DNA of 64,000 nt from Pelagibius sp037652055 (GCF_037652055.1 NZ_JBBKAH010000015.1:74464-138463), one strand, 5' to 3'. Counted from the first letter of the stretch, positions 43,456 to 51,669 are shown. The notes: generated by a model not told the origin, from the sequence alone. Program-made: numbers and translations.

Positions 43456-44625
43456 TCAGGCCGCCGCCTTGTCCGACTTCACCGCGCCGTAGGCCCAGTC
43501 GAGCCAGGGCAGCAGCGCCGCCATGTCGGCGGGCTCCACCGTGGCGCCGCCCCACAGGCGCAGGCCGACCGGCGCGTCTCGGTAGCTGCCGATGTCGAAG
43601 GCGACGCCCTCTTCCTCCAGCAGGGAAGCGATGCGCTTGGCCGCGGCGGCCTGGGCATCGGCATCGAGCGAGAGGAACCAGGGATCGACGATCTTCAGGC
43701 AGATCGAGGTGCAGGAGCGCGTCTCCGGCTTCTCGGCCAGGAAGTCGGCCCAGTCGGAGGCGCCCACCCAGTCGGCGACGGATTTGAGGCTCGCTTCGGA
43801 GCGTGCGATGAGGGCTTTCAAGCCGCCGATCTCCTCGGCCCATTTCAGGCCGTCGAGGGCGTCTTCCACCGCCAGCATGGAGGGCGTGTTGATGGTCTCG
43901 CCCTTGAACACGCCCTCGATGAGCTTGCCGCTCTTGGTGAGGCGGAAGATCTTCGGCAGCGGCCAGGCCGGGGTGTAGCTCTCCAGGCGTTCGACGGCGC
44001 GCGGGCTGAGCGCCAGCATGCCGTGGGCCGCCTCGCCGCCCAGCACCTTCTGCCAGGACCAGGTGACGACATCGAGCTTGTCCCACGGCAGGTCCATGGC
44101 GAATGCCGCCGAGGTGGCGTCGCAGATGGTGAGGCCGGCGCGGCCGGTGGGGATCCAGTTGCCGTTCGGCAGCTTCACGCCCGACGTGGTGCCGTTCCAG
44201 GTGAACACCACGTCGCGGGAAAAGTCGACCTGGGTCAGGTCGGGCAACGCGCCGTAGCCGGCCTTGAGGAGGCGCAGGTTGTCCAGCTTCAGCTGCTTGG
44301 AGACGTCGCTCGCCCAGCCTTCGCCGAAGCTCTCCCAGGCCAGCACGTCGACGCCGCGCCGGCCGAGCAACGACCACAGCGCCATCTCGACGGCGCCGGT
44401 ATCGGAGGCGGGCACGATGCCGAGGCGCCAGTCCGCCGGCATGCCGAGGATTTTCTTGGAGCGCTCGATCACTTCGGCCAGCTTGGCCTTGCCCAGCTTG
44501 GCCCGATGTGATCGACCCAGCGCCGCCTCGCTCAGAGAGCCCAGGGACCAACCGGGGCGCTTCGCGCAGGGTCCCGAGGAAAAGCAAGGGTTCCCAGGCC
44601 GGCTGGCCGGGCGGGGGGCGTTCAT
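43456..44625 (-). CDS. serC: Phosphoserine aminotransferase
   Basis: 389 residues, of the Methanosarcina-like type found in alphaproteobacteria. PLP enzyme converting 3-phosphohydroxypyruvate to phosphoserine. The PLP Lys is in VVTWSWQKVLGGEAAHGM; GIVPASDTGAVEMALWSLLG and ATSAAFAMD are conserved blocks. AAGGAG with 7 nt spacing precedes the ATG. Forms an operon with serA. Confidence 0.94.
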   Translation of the reverse strand: MNAPRPASRPGNPCFSSGPCAKRPGWSLGSLSEAALGRSHRAKLGKAKLAEVIERSKKILGMPADWRLGIVPASDTGAVEMALWSLLGRRGVDVLAWESFGEGWASDVSKQLKLDNLRLLKAGYGALPDLTQVDFSRDVVFTWNGTTSGVKLPNGNWIPTGRAGLTICDATSAAFAMDLPWDKLDVVTWSWQKVLGGEAAHGMLALSPRAVERLESYTPAWPLPKIFRLTKSGKLIEGVFKGETINTPSMLAVEDALDGLKWAEEIGGLKALIARSEASLKSVADWVGASDWADFLAEKPETRSCTSICLKIVDPWFLSLDADAQAAAAKRIASLLEEEGVAFDIGSYRDAPVGLRLWGGATVEPADMAALLPWLDWAYGAVKSDKAAA

Positions 44626-44763
44626 AAGGCGGCTCCTTAGCGAGTAGCGGGTCGAAAGCGACGGGGCGCTGACGGAAATTCCTGGGCGATTCTCTCAGAA
44701 TTCCTAGGGAAATCCCCGGGTCGCGCGCGGGCCGGATACTAGCACCATGCTGCACCGCGTCAA
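44626..44763 (-). promoter_or_regulatory. serC promoter and leader
   Basis: Minus-strand TTGACG (44763-44758) and TAGTAT (44741-44736) separated by 16 nt form a good sigma-70-like promoter. The predicted leader of about 100 nt includes the small hairpin ATTCT-GAG-AGAAT and near-repeats GGGATTTCCC and GGAATTTCC before the ribosome-binding site. Alphaproteobacterial serC genes are known to carry a structured leader (the serC RNA motif); position and taxon fit, but I could not verify the fold. Confidence 0.5.
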
Positions 44764-44850
44764 TTATTCATGCGCCGCTTTCCGGCGCCAAAGCGTCGCA
44801 GTTGGATAACTTGACCAGGGGGTCAGGAATTCCGGGCAGCTGCCCGATGG

Positions 44851-44873
44851 ACCCTCGGGTCAAGCCCGAGGGT
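44851..44873. repeat. Palindrome with TCAAG loop, family B, copy 2
   Basis: Perfect 9-bp arms ACCCTCGGG/CCCGAGGGT around TCAAG, followed by GACGG. It has the same loop and a similar CGGG core as the copy at 34262-34292. Confidence 0.75.
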
Positions 44874-44928
44874 GACGGTCTGAGAGGTGGCAGTCGCAGC
44901 GCGCCGCCGTGGCCACCGCTCCACTGTC

Positions 44929-44951
44929 ATGCTCGGGCGGGACCCGAGCAT
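44929..44951. repeat. Palindrome, family B-like, copy 3
   Basis: Perfect 9-bp arms ATGCTCGGG/CCCGAGCAT around loop CGGGA, 55 bp from copy 2. Arms share the CTCGGG/CCCGAG core; the loop differs. Confidence 0.65.
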
Positions 44952-45009
44952 CCATTCATCGTGAGGCACAGAGTCGACAGTGGGTCGCGCCAAAGCGGCA
45001 CGCGCATTG

Positions 45010-45174
45010 TCATCCCTCTTGCAGGGGGCGAGGCACGTAGTCGGGACCGGCGCCCCACTTGCAGCGCAACTCCGAAATCGCTCGCCCGGCGTCGTGCAGC
45101 TTGCCCTCAGCCACTTGGCGATTCCCCCGTTCCAGGATCTTCAGCAAGGCTTCTGTCTCAGCATTACGGTTCAT
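45010..45174 (-). CDS. Small protein of unknown function after the MaoC gene
   Basis: 54 residues, starting 3 nt after the MaoC stop with GTGAGGG directly before its ATG, so probably translationally coupled. The sequence has a helical core (AETEALLKILERGNRQVAEG) and a GKLHDAGRAISELRCK segment resembling short antitoxin-like helical proteins, but there is no toxin gene beside it. It is too short for automatic calling and should be regarded as likely but unproven. Confidence 0.5.
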   Translation of the reverse strand: MNRNAETEALLKILERGNRQVAEGKLHDAGRAISELRCKWGAGPDYVPRPLQEG

Positions 45175-45177
45175 CCC

Positions 45178-45624
45178 TCACCCCTTCCTCGCGAAGATAT
45201 GGATCGCGGTGAAGGTCATCACCGTCTCGTCCACCTGGTTGGTGGTGACGTAGTCCATGATGACGGTGCCGCGGTCGGGCTTGGAGCGCGAGGGGCGCAC
45301 TTCCTTCACGGTTGCCTGAACCTTGATGGTGTCGCCGGGGCGCACGGGGCGGGTCCAGCGCAGTTCGTCGAGGCCGGGCGAGCCCATGGAGCAGGCGTTG
45401 ATCACCTTCTCCTGGTAGAACAGCCGGAAGGCGACGCAAAGCGTTTGAAAGCCGGAGGCGATGAGGCCGTCGAACGGCCCCTCGGCGGCGGCTTCCTTGT
45501 CGAGGTGGAAGGGTTGCGGGTCGTAGAGCAGCGCGAAGTCGAGGATCTGCGACTCGCTGAGCGTCGCGCCCTTGCTGTGGAAGGTCTGGCCCGGCTCGAA
45601 GTCGTCGAAGTAAAGCGCCTGCAC
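45178..45624 (-). CDS. MaoC-family hotdog dehydratase
   Basis: 148 residues from GTG 45624. The hotdog-fold hydratase motif is in SQILDFALLYDPQPFHLDKE, with Asp and His of the catalytic pair, followed by GLIASGFQTLCVAFRLFYQ. MaoC proteins hydrate enoyl-CoA or related thioesters. The ribosome-binding site is weak and the GTG start is chosen because it immediately precedes the conserved N-terminus (ALYFDDFEPGQTF). Confidence 0.87.
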   Translation of the reverse strand: MQALYFDDFEPGQTFHSKGATLSESQILDFALLYDPQPFHLDKEAAAEGPFDGLIASGFQTLCVAFRLFYQEKVINACSMGSPGLDELRWTRPVRPGDTIKVQATVKEVRPSRSKPDRGTVIMDYVTTNQVDETVMTFTAIHIFARKG

Positions 45625-45663
45625 CGTCTCGTGCCCCTGCTGCTGTTGTCGGAGGAAAAAGTC

Positions 45664-46143
45664 TCAGGCCGGCGCGGCGGCGGCGAGGTCGCAGGCCATG
45701 CGCCGCACGTTCTCCGGCGCGTCACCCTTGTCGACTTCGCGGAAGCCGAGATCGGCGTAGAGCGCGCGCGCCGCCGTCATGAAGTCGAGAGTTTCCAAAA
45801 CCACGCGCTTGTGGCCGGCTGCTCTCGCACCGGCCAGCGCCGCATCCATGAGCCGGCGGCCGAGCTTTTCACCGCGCGAGGCGGGCCGCACCCAGAGGCG
45901 TTTCACCTCGCAGGCGCCGTCTCCCAGCGGCCACAGGCCGACGACGCCGGCCGGCGCGCCGTCGATGCGCGCGAGCCACAGGCCACCGACCGGCGGCGCA
46001 TAGGCGCCCGGCAGGCCGGCCAGCTCGGACTCGAAGGCCTGCAGGCAGTAGTCGACCTGCAGCCAGTCGGCGTACTCGCGAAAGAGGACGCGCACAGAGT
46101 CCATCTCCGCCTCTGTCGCCGGCGCGATGCGCAGCGCGGCCAT
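45664..46143 (-). CDS. GNAT-family N-acetyltransferase
   Basis: 159 residues from ATG 46143, overlapping the cupin stop as TGATG. Core motif A is CEVKRLWVRPASRGEKLGRR (acetyl-CoA binding) followed by GHKRVVLETLDFMTAARALY and LGFREVDKG. Substrate unknown. Co-directional with the cupin gene and the MaoC gene. Confidence 0.87.
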   Translation of the reverse strand: MAALRIAPATEAEMDSVRVLFREYADWLQVDYCLQAFESELAGLPGAYAPPVGGLWLARIDGAPAGVVGLWPLGDGACEVKRLWVRPASRGEKLGRRLMDAALAGARAAGHKRVVLETLDFMTAARALYADLGFREVDKGDAPENVRRMACDLAAAAPA

Positions 46144-46622
46144 CAGTAGGGCTCGCCGTTCTTCTTGGTGAAGCGCTGCTTGCCGTGGCGGGAATTCGTG
46201 AGGAAGAGATCGATGTCCGGATAGACCACCTCGTCGTCCAGGTGGCGGCTGCCGACCTCCAGGTAGACGGCCCAGTCCTTGCCCTTGTTCACGAGATGGT
46301 GGCCGTCGCCCTTGCCGGCGGGAAAGCCCGCCGTCATGCCCGGCTTCAGCACCTGCTTGCCGTCGTCGGTGATGAGGGTGACTTCGCCCTCCAGCACGTA
46401 GACGAACTCGTCCTCGTGGGTGTGCCAGTGGCGCTGCGACGACAGCGCGCCCGGCGGCAGGCGCACCAGGTTCACGCCGAAGTCGTTGAGGCCGAGAGCG
46501 TCGCCCAGCGCGCGCTTCTCGCGCTCGCCGCACTGGCTCTTCCAGGGCTCGGGATAGGACGACCCTTTTCTCGCCTCAACGCTCATGGGATCGAGGGCGG
46601 GAAACTCGGGGGGCTTGGTCAT
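46143..46622 (-). CDS. Cupin-domain protein
   Basis: 159 residues. A single cupin barrel with the metal site HWHTHEDEFVYVLEGEVTLI and the second motif FPAGKGDGHHLVNKG. The N-terminal 40 residues (SSYPEPWKSQCGEREKRALG) are typical of a small-molecule cupin subgroup. It may be an isomerase or oxygenase; no partner gene fixes the substrate. Confidence 0.86.
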   Translation of the reverse strand: MTKPPEFPALDPMSVEARKGSSYPEPWKSQCGEREKRALGDALGLNDFGVNLVRLPPGALSSQRHWHTHEDEFVYVLEGEVTLITDDGKQVLKPGMTAGFPAGKGDGHHLVNKGKDWAVYLEVGSRHLDDEVVYPDIDLFLTNSRHGKQRFTKKNGEPY

Positions 46623-46663
46623 GCCGTCTCCTCTTGGGACTCGAGGGTGGAACGGCCGCCAGT

Positions 46664-47473
46664 CTACACGCGGATGCGGCCCTCGAGATAGGGGGCGACT
46701 GTGCCGGAGATCAGCACGCGCGCGCCCTTGTCCTCGACGGTGAGGTCGCCGCCGCGCGCCGAGATCTGCCGTGCGGTGAGCCTCGCCTTGCCGAGGCGCG
46801 CCGCCCAGAAGGGCGTCAGCACGCAGTGCGCCGAGCCGGTCACCGGGTCTTCCGGGATGCCGGCGTGCGGGGCAAAGTAGCGCGAGACGAAGTCGACCGT
46901 GTCGCCGCGCGCCGTGATGATGAGGCCGTCGCTGGGCAGCGCGGCGACCTTCTCCAGGTTCGGCGCGGCACGCTGCACCTCGGCCTCGCCGGCCAGCAGC
47001 GCCAGCATCTTGCCGCCTTTCCCCTTGTTCTCTTTCAGCACCTCCTGCGGCCGGATGCCGAGGGCGGCGGCCACGGCGCCGCCATCATCGAAAGGCGCCG
47101 GCGGCGCGCTGGGGAAATCGAGGGTGAAGACCTCGCCGCTGCGCGTCACCGTCAGCGGGCCGCTGGCGGAATGAAAGGCGATCTTCTCCGTTCCCGGTTC
47201 CACGTGCCGCGCGATGACATAGGCGCTGGCGAGCGTCGCGTGGCCGCAGAGCGGCACCTCGATGGTGGGCGTGAACCAGCGCAGGTGGTAGTCGCCGTCT
47301 GCCTGGGCGCCCTGCTTCACGAAGTAGGCCGTCTCCGAGAGGTTGTTCTCCGCCGCGATGGCCTGCAGCGTCGCGTCCGGCAGCCAGGCCTCCAGCGGGC
47401 AGACCGCCGCCGGATTGCCGCCGAAGGGCCGGTCGGTGAAGGCGTCGACCTGGTAAAGCGTGATCTCGGTCAT
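46664..47473 (-). CDS. PhzF-family isomerase
   Basis: 269 residues from ATG 47473. DAFTDRPFGGNPAAVCPLEA and AENNLSETAYFV (with the catalytic Glu) mark the N-terminal half, and EDPVTGSAHCVLTPFWAARL the C-terminal half of the two-fold DAP-epimerase-like fold. Phenazine genes are absent, so it is a general PhzF homologue. Confidence 0.9.
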   Translation of the reverse strand: MTEITLYQVDAFTDRPFGGNPAAVCPLEAWLPDATLQAIAAENNLSETAYFVKQGAQADGDYHLRWFTPTIEVPLCGHATLASAYVIARHVEPGTEKIAFHSASGPLTVTRSGEVFTLDFPSAPPAPFDDGGAVAAALGIRPQEVLKENKGKGGKMLALLAGEAEVQRAAPNLEKVAALPSDGLIITARGDTVDFVSRYFAPHAGIPEDPVTGSAHCVLTPFWAARLGKARLTARQISARGGDLTVEDKGARVLISGTVAPYLEGRIRV

Positions 47474-47492
47474 AACGGCTCTCTCTCTTGTC

Positions 47493-47765
47493 CTAGCGGT
47501 GCCAGAAGGGCTTTTCCGCCTCGCACAGGGCATCCTCGCGGGTGATCCCGATGTCGGCGAGCTGCGCGGCGGTCATGGACTGCAGGGCCTCGCGGTCGCG
47601 GATCCGCTTCTGCCAGACGACCAGCACGGAGGCCAGCGCCGCGCAGACGCGCCGGGCCAGGCCGCCGCGGCCGGCGGTCCAGCCGCCCGGCGCCCGGTCG
47701 GCCGGGTTGGGGGGAAAAGCGGCCGGCGGCAGCAGCGGCCGGTCCGTTCTGGAAATTGTACCCAT
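47493..47765 (-). CDS. Small DUF1127 protein
   Basis: 90 residues. The C-terminal half contains VLVVWQKRIRDREALQSMTA and QLADIGITREDAL, the DUF1127 (YjiS-like) signature; the first 35 residues are Pro/Gly-rich and variable. Small DUF1127 proteins in alphaproteobacteria have been linked to RNA turnover and phosphate or carbon metabolism. Start ATG 47765 is set by AGGAGG at 47776-47771 with 5-nt spacing. Confidence 0.85.
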   Translation of the reverse strand: MGTISRTDRPLLPPAAFPPNPADRAPGGWTAGRGGLARRVCAALASVLVVWQKRIRDREALQSMTAAQLADIGITREDALCEAEKPFWHR

Positions 47766-47855
47766 CTAAACCTCCTGAGAGCGAAAATTGTACCCATCAC
47801 CTCCTGCTCATTGTATTAATTGTTGCACATTGTCTGGGTCAATTGTATTATTGTC
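47753..47855. promoter_or_regulatory. Cluster of seven ATTGT boxes in the DUF1127/MocR divergent region
   Basis: ATTGT starts at 47755, 47787, 47810, 47819, 47829, 47842 and 47850, all on the plus strand, mostly as ATTGTA or ATTGTC. MocR-type regulators bind directly repeated short boxes at their own divergent promoters, so this is a likely autoregulatory operator array. The first two boxes belong to a 32-bp direct repeat that also duplicates the AGGAGG/ATGGGTACAATT start block of the DUF1127 gene. Confidence 0.65.
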
Positions 47856-47858
47856 ACC

Positions 47859-49247
47859 ATGACAAATTGGACTCCCGCGCTCGAGGAAGCCTCGGGCCCG
47901 CGCTACCTGGCCATCGCCGACGCCCTGGCCCGCGACATCACCACCGGCAAGCTGAAGGCCGGCGACCGCCTGCCGACCCACCGCGACCTCGCCTGGCACC
48001 TGGGGGTCACCGTCGGCACCGTCAGCCGCGCCTATGCCGAGGCGGAGCGGCGCGGCCTCACCTCCGGCGAGGTCGGCCGCGGCACCTTCGTGAACGTGCC
48101 GGCCCAGGCCGACCAGCTGCACCGCTGGCACGACGCCCCGCCGGGCACCATCCACATGCGCTCGGCGCCGCCGATGCCCTGCGCCGAGGAAACCGCGATC
48201 GCCGAGGTCATGGCCCGCGTCGCCGGCGGCCCGCGCGCCCTGGAGATGATGCGCTACCAGCATCAGCGCGGCCTGGCGGAGCACCGCGAGGCGGGGGCGC
48301 GCTGGATCAGCCGGTCGGGCTTCGAGGTGACCGCGGAGCGGCTGACGGTGAGCGCCGGGGCGCATCACGGCGTCCTGGTGTCGCTGGCCGCGGTGACCCG
48401 CCCGGGCGACCACATCGTCTCGGACTCCCTCACCTACCCCGGCATCCGCAGCCTCGCGCGGCTGCTCGGCCTGCGCCTCGACGGCCTGGAGCGCGACGCC
48501 GACGGGCCGCTGCCCGATGCCCTGGAGGAGGCCTGCCGCACCCACGACGTGAAGGCCGTCTACCTCTGCCCGAACCAGCACAACCCGACCAGCCTGACCA
48601 TGCCGGAGGAGCGCCGCCGCGCCCTGGCCGACATCGCCCGGCGCCACGGCACCGCGGTGGTCGAGGACGACACCTTCGGCAACCTGGACGGCGAGGAGCC
48701 GCTGCCGATCGCCAGCCACCTGCCGGAGCTGGGCTTCTACATCGCCGGGCTGTCGAAGACCGTGGCACCGGGCCTGCGCACCGCCTTCGTCGCGGCGCCG
48801 GAAAAGGCGCTGGGCCGCGTCGGCAGCGCCGTGCACTCGACCTGCTGGATGGCCAGTCCGCTGACCGCCGAGATCGCCGCCGAGCTGATCCGCAGCGGCG
48901 TCGCCGCCACGATCCGCGACGGGCGCAAGCGCGAGGCGATGGCGCGCAGCACGCTGGCGCGCAAAGCGATGGCCGGCTGGGACATCGACTGCGCCGAAGG
49001 CGCCAACTTCCTGTGGCTGCGTTTGCCGGAGCCCTGGCGCTCCAGCGAATTCGCCGCCGAGGCCGAGCGCCGCGGCGTGCTGGTGACGCCCAGCGATCCC
49101 TTCATGGTCGGCCGCCGCGAAAGCGCGCCCGCCGTGCGCATCTGCTTCGGCCCGCCGCGCGACCACGACGAACTGCGCCGCGGCCTCGGCGTGCTCGCCG
49201 AACTGCTGCGCGAGGGCCCGGCCTACAGCTTCAGCAACGTGGTGTAG
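47859..49247 (+). CDS. MocR-type regulator (GntR HTH fused to aminotransferase)
   Basis: 462 residues from ATG 47859; a TTG at 47820 is less likely because it covers the operator boxes. The N-terminal winged helix (YLAIADALARDITTGKLKAG and VTVGTVSRAYAEAERRGL) is followed by a fold-type I aminotransferase domain with the PLP Lys in FYIAGLSKTVAPGLRTAFV and the Asn/Pro block YLCPNQHNPTSLTMP. MocR proteins regulate PLP, GABA or taurine-type metabolism in other bacteria; the target here is probably the divergent gene. Confidence 0.92.
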   Translation: MTNWTPALEEASGPRYLAIADALARDITTGKLKAGDRLPTHRDLAWHLGVTVGTVSRAYAEAERRGLTSGEVGRGTFVNVPAQADQLHRWHDAPPGTIHMRSAPPMPCAEETAIAEVMARVAGGPRALEMMRYQHQRGLAEHREAGARWISRSGFEVTAERLTVSAGAHHGVLVSLAAVTRPGDHIVSDSLTYPGIRSLARLLGLRLDGLERDADGPLPDALEEACRTHDVKAVYLCPNQHNPTSLTMPEERRRALADIARRHGTAVVEDDTFGNLDGEEPLPIASHLPELGFYIAGLSKTVAPGLRTAFVAAPEKALGRVGSAVHSTCWMASPLTAEIAAELIRSGVAATIRDGRKREAMARSTLARKAMAGWDIDCAEGANFLWLRLPEPWRSSEFAAEAERRGVLVTPSDPFMVGRRESAPAVRICFGPPRDHDELRRGLGVLAELLREGPAYSFSNVV

Positions 49248-49596
49248 GTCAGCAACGCGGTGGAGCCGAGAGGCTCAGGCTGGGCGGGGCCGGTCGGCAA
49301 GAAGCTCCGCGGGTGTTCGACGAGCGGTCAAGCTGTGCGGCTGTGGGGGAGAATCGCTTTTGACCCGAAGCTGATGTCTCAGCCCCTAACGCGCGTTCGT
49401 TCTTTGGTTAAGATTAGACAAATCCGTGAGCGGCGGCGTTCGGTAGAGAGACGCTGCTGGAGCGGCACGATCTGGTTTAAGCCTCTTCTGTCATCCAAAG
49501 TGCGATTACGACAATCGCGTCGAGGAAGTGCCTGAAGGACGGGAACGGGGAAACAGCTGCCCTCGCTGGTGGAACCGCTCATGGGCCGGGCAGAGC
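49248..49596. other. Gene-poor stretch between mocR and the LysR gene
   Basis: The 349 bp contain no gene I can recognise, and local GC is lower in 49370-49520 than in the surroundings. One minus-strand reading (AVSPFPSFRHFLDAIVVIAL) looks somewhat protein-like and might be the end of a decayed gene, but no start or family is evident. Confidence 0.5.
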
Positions 49597-50484
49597 CTAC
49601 GGGCGGTCGACCCCGTGTTCGCCGCACAACTGAGCCAGGACCTCGTGTAGACGGGCAATGATCTCGCTGCGCGGCGAAACAGTGCGCTCGACGATCCCGA
49701 TCTGCCGGTGCACCTGCGGTTCACCGAAGGGCAGCAGATCCAGCTCTTTGTGGTCGGGCTCCTGCAGCGCTACATGCGGCACGACGGAAACTCCCAGGCC
49801 CTGGCGCACGCAGCTCACGATGGATCCGATTGTGTCGATCTCGGCGATATCCTGGGTGACGACGCCCCAACGGGAAATCTCGGTGTCGATCAGGTTTGCC
49901 AGCGGCACCGGGCTGCGAAAACGCACGAAGGGCTTCTTGTTGAGCAGCTTCAGCGGATCACGGATCCCACTGCCCTTCGGCGCGATGAGCCACAGCGGCT
50001 CGCGCAGAAAGGGGCTCCAGCGAAGCGCGGGCGGAATTCTGAGATGCTCTGCGACCACCGCCGCGTCCAGCCGTCCCGAGGCGACGTCGTCGATCAGCGG
50101 TGAGCTGAGCGACACCCGCAGGTTCGCCGTCAGGGCGGGATAGCGGTGGCGCATTTCGACGATTGCCCTCGGCAGCAGGTTCAACGCGCTGGAACGCACT
50201 GAACCGAGCATCAGCTTGCCGGCGATCCGGTGGCCGCTCAGGGCCGCCTTGGCATCCTCCTCCATGCGCAGGAAATCCTTGGCCAGTTCGATGACCTGCA
50301 TCCCCTGGGAGGTGATCTTGGGCCGCCGAGAGCTGCGGTCGAACAGCGCCGCCCCCAGTTCCTGCTCCAATGCGAACATCTGCTGACTGACCGCCGAGGG
50401 GGTCAGGCCAACCACCTTGGCCGCCTGAGCAAAGGTGCCATGCGCCGAGATCGCAATCAGGGTCCGGAGCTGCCGTGTATCCAT
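49597..50484 (-). CDS. LysR-family regulator of the TctCBA/dehydrogenase cluster
   Basis: 295 residues. The N-terminal helix-turn-helix is LIAISAHGTFAQAAKVVGLT with SAVSQQMFALEQELGAALFD, followed by the periplasmic-binding-protein-like effector domain. It is divergent from the 2-hydroxyacid dehydrogenase and the transporter genes, so it probably controls them in response to a carboxylic acid substrate. The shared intergenic region has TATAAA near 50530. Confidence 0.88.
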   Translation of the reverse strand: MDTRQLRTLIAISAHGTFAQAAKVVGLTPSAVSQQMFALEQELGAALFDRSSRRPKITSQGMQVIELAKDFLRMEEDAKAALSGHRIAGKLMLGSVRSSALNLLPRAIVEMRHRYPALTANLRVSLSSPLIDDVASGRLDAAVVAEHLRIPPALRWSPFLREPLWLIAPKGSGIRDPLKLLNKKPFVRFRSPVPLANLIDTEISRWGVVTQDIAEIDTIGSIVSCVRQGLGVSVVPHVALQEPDHKELDLLPFGEPQVHRQIGIVERTVSPRSEIIARLHEVLAQLCGEHGVDRP

Positions 50485-50506
50485 TTGTGCAGTTTTTCTT
50501 CACTGA

Positions 50507-51667
50507 ATGGCCAGATTTATTCGCTTTTATAAAGCATTTCTTTGTCATAGAACCAACAAAAAAGGGCCCGTCCGCCACGCCGTCGTTCGGTTGCGCGGGC
50601 AAAGGTTCGAACTCATCGCCGCCGATTGCCGGGGCGAGAGGCTGGGAGCGAATGCCATTAGCAAGACGATCCTCGTGACGGGGCCAGACCTCGATCCTGC
50701 CGCCGCCGACCTGGTGGCACAGAAGGGTTATCGCACGGCCCATACGCCGGCCTATGCCGCCGGCGACGTGATCTCGCGCTGCCTGGAAGAGACCGGCGCA
50801 GTCGGCATCGTCTCCCGCATGGGACGCCTCGACGCCGAGGTGATGGACGCGGCGCCGCAGCTGCGCGTGATTTCCAAGCACGGCGTGGGCGTCGACAATA
50901 TCGACCTCGCTGCCGCTGCCCGCCGCGGCATTCCCGTGCTGGTCGCGACCGGGGCCAATGCGGTCTCTGTCGCCGAACACGCCATCGCCCTGCTGCTGGC
51001 CACCGTCAAGCGGATCCTGCCGCTGGATGCCGGGCTGCGCGCGGGGCGCTGGGAGAAGCCGGGGTTCCAGGGGCGGGAGCTGACGGGCGCGACGCTCGGG
51101 CTGGTGGGCATGGGCTCGATCGCGCGGGCGACCGGCCGGATCGCCCAGGGCATCGGGCTGACACTGACCGGTTTCGATCCCTACGCCGAGGATGCCGTTT
51201 TCGAACACCACGGTGTCGCACGCTGCGCCACCCTCGACGATCTCCTGATGCGGGCCAACATCGTCAGCCTGCATTGCCCGCTCACAGCGCAGACCCGGTC
51301 ACTGCTGAACGCCGAGACGATCGCGAAGATGCCGGCGGGCAGCTATGTCATCAACACGGCCCGCGGCGGGCTGATCGATGAAGCGGCCCTGCTCGCCGCG
51401 CTGCGCTCGGGCCATCTGGCCGGGGCCGGCCTCGACACCTTCGCCGAGGAACCCCCCGCCCCGGACAACCCCTTGTGGGCGGAGCCAGGGATCGTCGTGA
51501 CCCCCCACATCGGCGGCGTCACCCGCGAGGCGGCGGCGCGCGTCGGCGTCGAGGCTGTGCGCGGAATCTTCCAGGTTCTCGAAGGCCAGTCCGTCGCACC
51601 GGAGCGCATCGCGAACCATGCGCTGCTTGCCGAAGAATCCAAGTCCTTTGCCGAACACAAGGAATGA
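50507..51667 (+). CDS. D-2-hydroxyacid dehydrogenase (start uncertain)
   Basis: About 330-386 residues. NAD-binding GATLGLVGMGSIARATGRIA, catalytic Arg/Glu/His blocks in NTARGGLIDEAALLAALRSG, AGLDTFAEEPP and TPHIGGVTREA are intact. The conserved N-terminal strand KTILVTGPDLDPAAA begins at about 50663. The open frame extends to ATG 50507, given here as the limit, but that Met is inside the likely promoter and has no ribosome-binding site; GTG 50675 would cut off the first strand. An ATG at 50652 with GGGAGCG upstream is perfectly placed but out of frame by one base, which suggests a one-base deletion after it. Confidence 0.75.
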   Translation: MARFIRFYKAFLCHRTNKKGPVRHAVVRLRGQRFELIAADCRGERLGANAISKTILVTGPDLDPAAADLVAQKGYRTAHTPAYAAGDVISRCLEETGAVGIVSRMGRLDAEVMDAAPQLRVISKHGVGVDNIDLAAAARRGIPVLVATGANAVSVAEHAIALLLATVKRILPLDAGLRAGRWEKPGFQGRELTGATLGLVGMGSIARATGRIAQGIGLTLTGFDPYAEDAVFEHHGVARCATLDDLLMRANIVSLHCPLTAQTRSLLNAETIAKMPAGSYVINTARGGLIDEAALLAALRSGHLAGAGLDTFAEEPPAPDNPLWAEPGIVVTPHIGGVTREAAARVGVEAVRGIFQVLEGQSVAPERIANHALLAEESKSFAEHKE

Positions 51668-51669
51668 CC

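Larger units (their letters stand above)
44764..45009. other. Non-coding stretch between serC promoter and small ORF
   Basis: No gene is recognised here. It contains the hairpin GCGCCG-CTTTC-CGGCGC (44772-44788) and two palindromes of family B described separately. Codon structure is absent on both strands. Confidence 0.6.

Noticed and set aside
41774..44755. A continuous frame suggesting a serC-serA fusion
   Set aside because: The upstream third is a wrong-frame reading of serC. SerA has a proper ATG at 43351 and SerC is intact in another frame.
45010..45174. Type II toxin-antitoxin module
   Set aside because: The small helical protein looks antitoxin-like, but both neighbours are enzymes and no toxin-like gene lies beside it.
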